From: a virus
Length of the DNA: 35,848 nucleotides
Virus record (IMG/VR): IMGVR_UViG_3300017917_002656
Location: 1-35,848 of that record
Reading direction: 5' to 3' (one strand)
Of the stretch, positions 22,929 to 31,100 are shown piece after piece. The stretch's first letter is position 1; the number at the start of each line of letters is the position of its first letter. The translations under genes and the position numbers were made by a program. A model generated the notes under the pieces. The model had not been told where the DNA came from. It did no database searches and saw nothing but the letters and a program-made list of their open reading frames with translations.

Positions 22929-23270
22929 ATGAAAAACGAAGCAGTAGCACTCACAAACGAATTGATAACTGAATTAGAACGTGATGGTCTTTTCTCTCAA
23001 GGAGATCCTTTTCTTGAGAAAGAATTCCTCTTTGAGGAATTATTACCAAAAATCGAAAATAATTTAATAACCCAAGGTGAATTTATGCTGACGGACGAAG
23101 AGTTCGAAGAAGCCATCACCGAATCCAGGCGCAAATCAAAAGAAGATGCGCTGAATAGTCTTATCCAAAAAGGAATTGTGGTACCAACAGCCATGGATGA
23201 AAACGACGAAATTTTACTCGGATTACATGAGAATATAAAAAATATGAAAAAAAGTGAGCCAGGTACTTGA
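22929..23270 (+). CDS. Small acidic helical protein upstream of the TROVE gene
   Basis: A 113-residue protein from ATG 22929 (MKNEAVALTNELITELERDG), acidic and helix-rich, with no membrane segment or recognised motif. The start was chosen because the promoter ends just before it. Its stop codon overlaps the TTGACA of the first TROVE promoter, so transcription may continue into the TROVE gene. A functional link with the TROVE protein is possible only by adjacency. Confidence 0.58.
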   Translation: MKNEAVALTNELITELERDGLFSQGDPFLEKEFLFEELLPKIENNLITQGEFMLTDEEFEEAITESRRKSKEDALNSLIQKGIVVPTAMDENDEILLGLHENIKNMKKSEPGT

Positions 23271-23297
23271 CAAAACCAAATTTTGTGCTTACTTTTG
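23266..23297 (+). promoter_or_regulatory. TROVE gene promoter P1
   Basis: CTTG at 23266-23269 (part of TTGACA 23267-23272), a 20-base spacer and TACTTTTG at 23290-23297. The -7 octamer matches the Bacteroidota consensus TAnnTTTG at every fixed position. It overlaps the stop codon of the preceding gene. Confidence 0.7.
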
Positions 23298-23355
23298 TAA
23301 AACTTTTAGCAAATGAATCGGTAAGACGATAACACCAAAAAAATCTGAAAAAAAA

Positions 23356-23387
23356 TTTGGTGGTTTCAAAACTTCTTCTTACTTTTG
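23356..23387 (+). promoter_or_regulatory. TROVE gene promoter P2
   Basis: TTTG at 23356-23359, 20 bases, then TACTTTTG at 23380-23387: a full match to the host primary-sigma consensus. The predicted leader is about 30 bases and A-rich, which favours strong translation in Bacteroidota. Confidence 0.75.
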
Positions 23388-23424
23388 TAATCGAAATTTA
23401 AAAACAGTAAAAAACAAAAATTTT

Positions 23425-24825
23425 ATGAACACACTTGTAAATGCATTACGCACAAGAGACAACCGTACCGAAAATGGTATGATGACAAATTCGTCTACAT
23501 TAAACGCATGTGTAGATTTATTCTTCACAATAGGCGCTATGAGGGGCCAGGATAAGAAGAGGCTGATAAGCAACTTCTCGAAAGCCTTTAATGAGGATGC
23601 ACTTACAGCCATGAGAACTTTATTCTGGGTTCGTGACGTTCGTGGTGGTGCTGGTGAACGCCAGATCTTCCGTGACATCATGACTTATCTGGTGGAAAAC
23701 CACGCAGATGCGCTTGGTAAGAACCTTGCCCATATTCCAGAATATGGTCGTTGGGATGACCTTTTGGTACTTTTCGGTACTCGTTTCGATACCGAAGCTA
23801 AGCAGCTGATCGCTGATGCTTTAACGGCTAAGAACGGTCTGTGCGCTAAGTGGATGCCACGTAAGGGTAAAGAAGCAATCGCTATTGAACGCTTCATGAA
23901 GCTGACACCAAAGCAGTATCGTAAGATGCTTGTGGAGAACACAAAGGTTGTAGAAACCGCTATGTGTCAGAACGAATGGGGTCGTATCACATACGAACAC
24001 GTACCATCGGTAGCGATGTCACGTTATACAAAGGCTTTCGGTAAGCACGATACTGATCGTTTCACTAAGTACAAAACTGGTGACACTAAGGTAAATGCAA
24101 GTGCGGTATATCCATACGATGTCGTAAAGACATTGAGGTTTGGTGATAAGACTATGGCTAACAAGCAGTGGTCAGCTATTCCAAACTACATGGAAAATAA
24201 CAACGAACGTTTACTTCCAGTATGTGACGTGTCGGGCTCAATGAGTTCGCCAGCGGGTTCAAACGCAAACGTTACATGTATGGATGTATGTATCTCGCTT
24301 GGTCTTTACATCTCTGAAAAGAATGAAGGCCCATTCAAGAACGCTTTCATTACGTTCTCCGAAAGACCACAGTTACAGTACCTTAACGGTAACTTGTCTG
24401 ACAGATTCAACCTGCTGTCTCGTGCAGAGTGGGGTTTGTCAACAAACCTTGAGTCTGTATTCAGGGTGGTTCTGAACAAGGCTAAGTCTTCCAACTTGCC
24501 AGAATCAGAAATGCCAACTACAATCCTTATCATGTCGGATATGGAGTTCAACCAGGCTTGCCGTGGTGGAAACGACACAGCTCTTGACATGATTAAGAGA
24601 GAGTATGAAAGCGCTGGTTACACAATGCCAAAGATTGTGTTCTGGAACATCCAGAGCCGTCACGCTGGTAACTACCCAGTTCAGGTAACTGACAAGGGTA
24701 CGGCACTGGTGAGCGGATTCTCTCCAGCGATCTTGAAGTCTCTGTTGACAGGTGAAGACATGTCACCAGTGGCTATCATGAACAAAACAGTACATAGCGC
24801 TCGTTACGAAGCTATCACTGTCTAA
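23425..24825 (+). CDS. TROVE/vWA-domain Ro60-like RNA-binding protein
   Basis: A 466-residue protein with a TROVE-like helical-repeat N-terminal half and a von Willebrand A C-terminal half, as in Ro60 and the DUF2828-type relatives. The segment TLFWVRDVRGGAGERQIFRD (about 65-84) is the most characteristic TROVE/DUF2828 stretch. The vWA metal site begins CDVSGSMSS (Asp268, Ser270, Ser272) and continues with ILIMSDMEF. Ro60 proteins form a ring that holds the ends of misfolded RNAs and binds Y RNAs on its outer face. The gene is driven by two tandem promoters, uses CGT and AAG codons far more than its neighbours (high expression or recent acquisition), and ends five bases before a large predicted RNA domain. 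Confidence 0.88.
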   Translation: MNTLVNALRTRDNRTENGMMTNSSTLNACVDLFFTIGAMRGQDKKRLISNFSKAFNEDALTAMRTLFWVRDVRGGAGERQIFRDIMTYLVENHADALGKNLAHIPEYGRWDDLLVLFGTRFDTEAKQLIADALTAKNGLCAKWMPRKGKEAIAIERFMKLTPKQYRKMLVENTKVVETAMCQNEWGRITYEHVPSVAMSRYTKAFGKHDTDRFTKYKTGDTKVNASAVYPYDVVKTLRFGDKTMANKQWSAIPNYMENNNERLLPVCDVSGSMSSPAGSNANVTCMDVCISLGLYISEKNEGPFKNAFITFSERPQLQYLNGNLSDRFNLLSRAEWGLSTNLESVFRVVLNKAKSSNLPESEMPTTILIMSDMEFNQACRGGNDTALDMIKREYESAGYTMPKIVFWNIQSRHAGNYPVQVTDKGTALVSGFSPAILKSLLTGEDMSPVAIMNKTVHSARYEAITV

Positions 24826-24830
24826 AATAA

Positions 24831-25051
24831 AAAGTAAGAAACCAGGTATTGGGAATACTTGCAGCAAACTGAAACTTAAAAATTCAATTATGCAACAGGA
24901 AAGCCATCGACCCCAGTAAACCGTGATGCTTTATGCTCCGTGTGGGTAGGCACAGATTCTCGGTGACGTGAGTGTCTAAGAAAATTGTCGGGGTTTGTCG
25001 CCTGGGTGACCAAAAGACAGACGATTCCGATGATACCTGGTTTATTACTTT
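24831..25051 (+). ncRNA. Candidate Y-RNA-like structured RNA (R1)
   Basis: A 221-base stretch without a credible reading frame whose ends pair. AAAGTAA (24831-24837) pairs with TTACTTT (25045-25051); one mismatch follows; then AAACCAGGTAT (24839-24849) pairs with ATACCTGGTTT (25033-25043), 18 Watson-Crick pairs in all. Inside, TTGCA/TGCAA (24859-24863, 24891-24895), CGACCCC with GGG-bulge-GTCG (24908-24914, 24991-25000), TGTG/CACA (24941-24944, 24951-24954) and ATTGTCGG with CCGATGAT (24985-24992, 25027-25034) can form a branched core. A long helix joining the two ends is the hallmark of Y RNAs, and bacterial Y RNA genes often lie beside Ro60 genes. It is longer than typical Y RNAs; the Ro60 link is an inference. 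No promoter is seen between it and the TROVE stop, so it is probably processed from that transcript. Confidence 0.7.
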
Positions 25052-25057
25052 AAAATT

Positions 25058-25133
25058 AATGTGAGTGGTTACAGCAATCTTCTACTTCTTTAAAATTGGT
25101 TTAAAATGAAAAAAAAGCCACTCAGTTCACATT
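25058..25133 (+). ncRNA. Second structured element with bulged stem (R2)
   Basis: AATGTGAGTGG (25058-25068) pairs with CCACT (25118-25122) and CACATT (25128-25133), 11 pairs interrupted by a five-base bulge on the 3' side. The 49-base loop starts with a pyrimidine-rich run (CTTCTACTTCTTT) and ends A-rich. It lies six bases after R1 and directly before the terminator, so it may be the 3' domain of one transcript or a second small RNA. A bulged lower stem with a pyrimidine-rich loop is also seen in Y RNAs, but the match is only architectural. Confidence 0.55.
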
Positions 25134-25134
25134 G

Positions 25135-25160
25135 AGGCTGACGTAATGTCAGCCTTTTTT
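25135..25160 (+). terminator. Rho-independent terminator of the TROVE/RNA unit
   Basis: AGGCTGAC (25135-25142) and GTCAGCCT (25148-25155) pair perfectly around a GTAAT loop, followed by six T. This defines the 3' end of the TROVE-R1-R2 transcript. Confidence 0.93.
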
Positions 25161-25235
25161 ATTTATATCATGTCATACTGGCTTAAATTTTGGTTTGGCA
25201 CACAATATGCTTTATTGTGGTAAAAACTAAATTAT

Positions 25236-25607
25236 ATGAACATGATTAGAGCACCATTCAGAACAAACACAATGAACTTCATCAAGATGGTAGATGAATT
25301 AATGGAATCGTATGATACGGAATCATACGCATCTAAAGATCAGGACTTTTCCGTGGAAATCCCTTTACCAGGATTAAGTAAAAATGACATCGAATTGGAA
25401 GTGGTGGGTAAAACATTTACCATCAAAACCAAATTAAAGGAACCAACGGGGTATCTTAAGCGATACCAGGACTACCGCTACTCCTATCAACTAACCGATA
25501 AATACGATCTGAGTAAAGTTGAGGCGGCGATGGTAAATGGTTTATTAACAATAAAAGTACCCTTAAAGGAATATAAAACGGAAAGTTTAAAGATCGAAGT
25601 AAAATAA
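25236..25607 (+). CDS. Small heat shock protein (Hsp20/alpha-crystallin)
   Basis: A 123-residue chaperone of the Hsp20 family that would hold unfolded proteins in an ATP-independent way. The alpha-crystallin domain spans about 35-123: FSVEIPLPGLSKNDIELEV at its start, then VVGKTFTIKTK, YSYQLTDKYDLSKVEA, and MVNGLLTIKVPL, which carries the conserved A-x-x-x-x-GxLxIxxP end. The N-terminal arm is short and the C-terminal I-x-I tail is not clear (KIEV). Phages of other groups also carry Hsp20 genes, where roles in virion assembly have been suggested. The gene stands alone between two terminators. Confidence 0.9.
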   Translation: MNMIRAPFRTNTMNFIKMVDELMESYDTESYASKDQDFSVEIPLPGLSKNDIELEVVGKTFTIKTKLKEPTGYLKRYQDYRYSYQLTDKYDLSKVEAAMVNGLLTIKVPLKEYKTESLKIEVK

Positions 25608-25632
25608 TCGGGAGAAATTCTCCCGATTTTTT
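25606..25632 (+). terminator. Rho-independent terminator after the Hsp20 gene
   Basis: AATCGGGAG (25606-25614) pairs with CTCCCGATT (25620-25628) around AAATT, followed by a T run. The run also contains the TTTG element of the next promoter. Confidence 0.92.
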
Positions 25633-25661
25633 GTTTTTATGGTTTTTATTTTGTAATTTTG
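25630..25661 (+). promoter_or_regulatory. Bacteroidota-type promoter before 25685
   Basis: TTTG at 25630-25633, a 20-base spacer and TAATTTTG at 25654-25661, a full consensus match. It overlaps the T tract of the Hsp20 terminator, a compact end-to-start arrangement. Confidence 0.75.
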
Positions 25662-25684
25662 TGGGAACCGTAAAAATATAGTGG

Positions 25685-27391
25685 ATGGAGGATATTGTAC
25701 ATTTTAAACAAGTAATGGAAAACTATTACACAAGGCACATGGAGGAGATAACACATAGCGATTGGGATCTATTACCATTCGACGACACACCAACCACTGG
25801 CGTTATGAAGATAAAGGTTACAGAACAACCCACGGAAGTTGTTACTGTGATCGACCAGGATGAGTTCAAAAAAGAGATGAGCAAGAATAACTGTGTTTCT
25901 ACCAACCGCACCACATATGTTGTTTCAGAAGATCTCACCAAAAACACAATTTCATTTAAGTGTTTCAAGATGGGTAAAACTCTCGTACCCGTCAAAAACT
26001 TAAAAAGAAAGAAATTCAAAATAATTGAACATAGTTTATTTTCTTTAACTGTCAACAAAACAACTGGCGAGTTCTCAACGTATTTAAAAAAATATAATCG
26101 TAGAAAATACTATTATACCATAAGAAAAAATATTATAACCGAACAGCTTAAGAACCAAATACGTAATTATCTCTCTGCTGGCAATAATGATTGCTATGGC
26201 GGCGTTCAAAAGTTTTATGAGTTGTTAGGGTATAAACCTCTTACAAGGTATCGGGATTTTATGAATGAATACTTACCACCGATATCTGAAAATTATTACG
26301 ACCCGAGAATAACAGATTCAATATCTTCATTCCCCTTCTTAAATTATCTTTTTAAGTCTGGTATTAAAGATCTAACATATGAGTATCTTCACATGTTTGA
26401 ATTTATATTCAAATTGGATAAGAAAAGGTTTTATAACCGATCCATATTCGATTATATCAGGTATCGCTATGGCCTAAAAAGTCAAGAGTTATACGATTAT
26501 GTTATTAGCGAATTGAAGAAGCGCAACGCAGATGCTTGGCGGAGCCACCCAACGGCTTACCATGAAAGTAAAGCCAAGCATAGTTATCAATTCTATTTAC
26601 CTGGTATAAATGTTGGGTTATTGGAGATGATATCGAAGTATAATATACCACCAAATGAATTTAAAAAATTACCGTTAATAACAACATCTTTTTATTTTGA
26701 TTTTACACGTCAATATAGTTTTGATACTATCCCTTTTTATATACACAAAATGGTCGATTATTACGGGTTTAATATCGTCGATGTGTTACTCTATTTAAGC
26801 GGGGATCATGAAGGGGTATCCACCAGCCAAATTAAGGCACTAATGTATTTCCAAATGTTTGGGGTTAAATTGAAGATTCGAGAACCAAAAGAACTGATAG
26901 ATTGGTACTACACAGGTAGAAAGATATATGATGCGTTATGTATCGCCAGAGGGGCGACAGGTACGTTTCAGTTTAATAACACCTTTGTTATTGGATTGAA
27001 GAAATTGATACCTGATGGTATGAAATTGGTTATCGAACAAGGGGTAAAACCCACAAATGAAACTGTGGGTTGGTCAACACCAGATATAACATATCAAAGA
27101 AAATATGATGATATTTCAGCGGCGGGTAGGATTGTAGTCTTTGATAAGGGCGATAAAACAGTGTTATCGTATAAAATAAGTGATGTGGATGTTAGATGTA
27201 TTCGTAATAAATCAAATGAATTCGGTGAAAAAAAGATCGAAGGTATTCAAGAAATCGTAAATTATATAACCTATTCTCAGGATAATAACAAAATATTCCT
27301 GAAACAAATATACTCGAAACAATATTTTGAAAAAATACTATACGAAGAATTTGGGTTAAAAGCCGATGAATTTCTTGTTTATACCAATTAA
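25685..27391 (+). CDS. Uncharacterised 568-residue protein
   Basis: A 568-residue protein without a recognised family, signal peptide or membrane segment. The first 150 residues are charged and mixed (a basic stretch VKNLKRKKFKIIEHSLF, then repeated Tyr-Lys-Arg clusters at KKYNRRKYYYTIRKN). The middle (160-390) is aromatic and helix-rich, like a helical repeat protein. The C-terminal part (about 430-568) has alternating beta character (KLVIEQGVKPTNETVGWS, then RIVVFDKGDKTVLSYK). Cysteines are scattered. It has its own consensus promoter after the Hsp20 terminator and is followed by the ClpP promoter, which overlaps its end. The context of chaperone and protease genes suggests, but does not show, a role in host takeover or protein turnover. 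Confidence 0.6.
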   Translation: MEDIVHFKQVMENYYTRHMEEITHSDWDLLPFDDTPTTGVMKIKVTEQPTEVVTVIDQDEFKKEMSKNNCVSTNRTTYVVSEDLTKNTISFKCFKMGKTLVPVKNLKRKKFKIIEHSLFSLTVNKTTGEFSTYLKKYNRRKYYYTIRKNIITEQLKNQIRNYLSAGNNDCYGGVQKFYELLGYKPLTRYRDFMNEYLPPISENYYDPRITDSISSFPFLNYLFKSGIKDLTYEYLHMFEFIFKLDKKRFYNRSIFDYIRYRYGLKSQELYDYVISELKKRNADAWRSHPTAYHESKAKHSYQFYLPGINVGLLEMISKYNIPPNEFKKLPLITTSFYFDFTRQYSFDTIPFYIHKMVDYYGFNIVDVLLYLSGDHEGVSTSQIKALMYFQMFGVKLKIREPKELIDWYYTGRKIYDALCIARGATGTFQFNNTFVIGLKKLIPDGMKLVIEQGVKPTNETVGWSTPDITYQRKYDDISAAGRIVVFDKGDKTVLSYKISDVDVRCIRNKSNEFGEKKIEGIQEIVNYITYSQDNNKIFLKQIYSKQYFEKILYEEFGLKADEFLVYTN

Positions 27392-27405
27392 AATGATTAC
27401 TATTG
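27374..27405 (+). promoter_or_regulatory. Bacteroidota-type promoter before clpP
   Basis: CTTG at 27374-27377, a 20-base spacer and TACTATTG at 27398-27405. ATG 27423 is 17 bases downstream. Confidence 0.65.
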
Positions 27406-27422
27406 TACAAAATTAATGACTA

Positions 27423-28088
27423 ATGAATATCGGAAAGGATTTTAACAACTACGCAACGAAACACATGGGCCTTAACAGCATGACCCTACACAGCTACACA
27501 AGCTCATTAACACCTTACATTATCGAAGAACGTGAGCTTAATGTGGCCTCAATGGACGTATTTTCACGTTTAATGATGGAAAGGATCATTTTCCTTGGAA
27601 CACAAATAGATGACCGTGTTTCAAACATAATTGAGGCTCAATTGCTGTATTTGGAATCAGTGGAGGCTGATAAAGGTATCCAGATCTACGTTAACTCACC
27701 AGGCGGTAGTGTTTACGCTGGTTTAGGTATTTATGATACGATGCAGTACATCAGACCAGAAGTATCGACTTTATGCACTGGATTAGCCGCATCGATGGCT
27801 GCGGTTTTACTTTGCGCTGGCGCTAAAGGTAAAAGATACGCTTTACCTCACTCGAGAGTAATGATTCACCAACCATTGGGTGGTGCTGAGGGCCAGGCGA
27901 CAGATATCGAAATTACGGCGAGAGAAATTGGTAAATTGAAAACCGAATTGTACCAAATTATTTCAAAACACTCTGGCCAGGAATATGACAAAGTTTACAA
28001 AGATTCAGAAAGAGATTACTGGATGATTGCTGCGGAAGCAAAAGATTATGGAATGATTGATGCTGTTCTTGAAAGAAAGAAAAAATAA
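27423..28088 (+). CDS. clpP: ClpP-type serine protease
   Basis: A 221-residue ClpP, complete and probably active. The catalytic Ser124 is in TGLAASMAAVLL and His149 in RVMIHQPLGGAEGQ; the acidic member lies late (in the DSERDYW region). The N-terminal SYTSSLTPYIIEERELNVAS and MDVFSRLMMERIIFLG stretch is very like Bacteroidota ClpP, which suggests acquisition from a host. ClpP forms a barrel that needs a AAA+ unfoldase such as ClpX; none is encoded in this window, so it may assemble with host ClpX or mature phage proteins on its own. The gene has its own promoter and is followed by the fibre genes. Confidence 0.95.
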   Translation: MNIGKDFNNYATKHMGLNSMTLHSYTSSLTPYIIEERELNVASMDVFSRLMMERIIFLGTQIDDRVSNIIEAQLLYLESVEADKGIQIYVNSPGGSVYAGLGIYDTMQYIRPEVSTLCTGLAASMAAVLLCAGAKGKRYALPHSRVMIHQPLGGAEGQATDIEITAREIGKLKTELYQIISKHSGQEYDKVYKDSERDYWMIAAEAKDYGMIDAVLERKKK

Positions 28089-28106
28089 GCATTATTCCAA
28101 ATATTG

Positions 28107-28138
28107 TTTGACATTTATTATTTGTTACTATATTTATG
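28107..28138 (+). promoter_or_regulatory. Promoter-like site before the SprB-like fibre gene
   Basis: TTTG at 28107-28110, a 20-base spacer and TATTTATG at 28131-28138. The -7 element resembles that at 10711 more than the TACTATTG class. ATG 28179 is 40 bases downstream. Confidence 0.5.
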
Positions 28139-28178
28139 ATTAGGAAAATAACATAAATATTAGCTCAACAAATAATAA

Positions 28179-31100
28179 ATGTCTTTAATATTAAGAAAAG
28201 ATTTAACAAGACCGCTCAGCCACGAAGAATTAGATGGTAATTTTACGTATTTAAACGTAAAATATTGGCAAAAACAGCCATATGAGGTGGGTCAGTTTGT
28301 TTTACGTGACGAAAACGACAGTACTGTGTTATATTATTGTAATATAACGCATACCGAATACGAATATGATACACTAAACGGTGGTGATTTCATTGCTGAA
28401 TACATTGATGGTGGTACTGGATTACCAGTTATCATATGGAAAATGGTTGGTGGTACAGGCAACGGTGTTGGTACAATTACTGGGGCGACAAATTTAGAGG
28501 GTTCACCAACTCAACCAACAAATACAGACACATATACAGCGGTATTTAAAAATATAACCGATAATTCTCTTAATTTTAAGACATTAAATTCCCCAGACGG
28601 GTCTATTATCATCACAAATGATAATGGCACAATATACCTATCGGCTAATATAACACCGATAGGGCCAGTTAATTTTAGTGTGGAGAGTGTTACTGGTGTA
28701 ACGTGTTATGGTGGTTTCGATGGCGGCATTACCGCTATCGCCGCTGGCGGATCGGGTAGTTTTAGATTTACCAAAGATAGTGGTATAACTTGGACACCTT
28801 ATTTTAGTGGTACCTCTATTACATATACATTTACTGGGTTAACGGCTGGTAGTTATGGCGTGGGTGTTTACGACCAAGTAATTGGTGCCCAACCATACAC
28901 AACTGTTAATGTGACTGGTAACACACAAATAATCTTAACAAAAACATCGGAAACCAGACCATTGGTGCCAGCATCACCAACTGGCGTGATGAATTTTAGT
29001 ATAACTGGCGGCACCCCACCCTACACCTATAATATGAGCGGTACCACTGGTACTACCATGTCCACATTTAGTAGAAGCTCATTACCTGCCAGCACCTATG
29101 TTGTTTCGGTTACAGATAGTTTAGGTTGCTCAATATCGAATACTTATACATTGGCAGCATTGAATACCCCGATGAATTCGGCAATAGCCACTAAAACAGA
29201 TCCTTTATGCTCTGGTGGTACGGGTACGATCAATGTTACAATTAGTAATGGTTCGGGTTATTACAGATATAGTTTAAATAGTGGATCAACATATAACCCA
29301 ACGGTTATTAGCGGTAGGACATTTACCATAACAACAGGTGCGGGTACCTATAATTTAGTTGTAAAAGACGAGTATGATAACACAACAATATTTGTTGGTT
29401 CTTATACCATAATCAACCCGCCGCAAATTGGTTTGGTTACATTAACTGGTACAACTGGATATTGTGGTGCGGCACCTACGGTATTTGTTAAAGTAAGTGG
29501 TTTTACTGGCACACCATACATATCTGTGAATAACGGTGCAAGCTATGCCTCATCAACATCACTTGGCACAACATTCAACCTACCCGCTAATACCACAGGA
29601 ACAGCTCAAATTAAATATTATGATTCAAACTGTCCTTATACAGGTGGTACAACATTTGCATATAGTGGATTTACGGCGATTGCAACAGGGTCAACAATAG
29701 CAACGGCACCCGTATGCTCGGGTGATTTATGGCAATATGCGTTCACGGTAACAGGTGGTTCGGGATCTTATGATTATAGATTATCGGGTACCACAACCCA
29801 AAGCGTCTGGGGTTCTTATACGGGACAAACAATTAGTATTGGTACATTATACAATAGGATTCAATTCAGGGATGTTAATTCGACTGGGTGTAGTGTGAAT
29901 TATGCGGTGAATAATTCATCACCATCTCCGATAACAGCAACGGTATCTACCGCATCACCGATAGCATGTTCTGGTGGAACGGGTAACATTTCATTTACTT
30001 TGGCGGGTGGTACGCCCCCATATGAGTATATTATATTATCGGGGACTACGTCAAGTTTAACATCTTCTGGTACAACTGGTACAACAAGTGGAACACAGAC
30101 AATATCTGGTTTAAGAGCTGGGTATTATAGCGTAATAGCGAGAACATCTGGCTCAACGTGTTCTTATGTAACTGGTAATACCATACAATTAACCGATCCG
30201 TCACCAATATATTTGAGTGGTGTAACAAACACATCTGGTAGTTGTGGTGGTAATGCCACGGTCATTATAACCGTTACATCGAGTACCGCACCGACCATTG
30301 TCTCAACATTGGGTAGTGGTGGTACGGTTGCGCCACTCGGCGGCAACGTATATCAAAAAACCTTTACATTTACCCCACCGATCAACACATCGGTAACTTT
30401 TAGTTATTATAATGGTTGTCCATACACAGGCACAACTGGTGTTACGGTAACGGCACCAAGCGCATTGGCGGTTACGTTAGGATCCCCTACAAATATACCG
30501 AAATGCCCTGGTGATTATTGGGAATATACCCCAACAATCATAAATGGTACACCCCCGTATCAATATCGAATATCTGGTGGTACTTGGACAAGTTATACCA
30601 CTGGTACGCCTATTAGTATAATCGCAACCTCTTCAACCGTTAATAGTACAACAACCATTAATTTTAGAGACTCTTTAGGTTGTGGTAGCGGTACAACATA
30701 TAATGTAAATAACTCAATTGTAAACCCAATTACGGTAAATACTTTTACGGTAACACAACCATCATGTGCAACTGCGTATTCAGGTTCAATTTATTTCGTA
30801 TTAGGTGGGGGTGCTAATTTTTCGTCACCAGCTAATGTGTTTCAATATTTATTGGTATCTGGTTCAACAAGTGGGTCGGTGACATCATCAGGCGCAACAT
30901 GGGGTAGTTTATCCCCAGGTATTACGGCTGGAACAATAACTGGATTACCAGATGGCTACTATAAGTTAATATTTAGAACACAAGCTGGTTCTGGCTGCAC
31001 ATCATACTACGTGGAATCGGTTGTTAGTGGTGTAACAACGCCAACACCTGTTAGTGGATCAGTTGTTGGTTATACTGGCGTTACAACATGTAGCACTAAT

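Noticed and set aside
24890-24919. Small reading frame (nine codons) inside the RNA region
   Set aside because: Very short, no conserved features, and it lies in the paired core of R1.
24930-25020. tRNA-like module within R1 (D-arm-like GTGGGTAGGCAC and a T-arm-like GTCGGGGTTTGTCG)
   Set aside because: Bacterial Y RNAs can carry a tRNA-like module, but I cannot make the T-arm stem and loop lengths fit, so no claim is made.
24831-25051. Riboswitch, 6S RNA or tmRNA as explanations for R1
   Set aside because: It follows a coding sequence and precedes a second hairpin and a terminator rather than a gene under its control; no tag frame and no conserved riboswitch boxes were recognised.
25189-25220. 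TTTG, 20 bases, TATTGTGG before the Hsp20 gene as a promoter
   Set aside because: Spacing fits but the -7 octamer matches the consensus poorly; kept out of the feature list although the gene must have some promoter after the upstream terminator.
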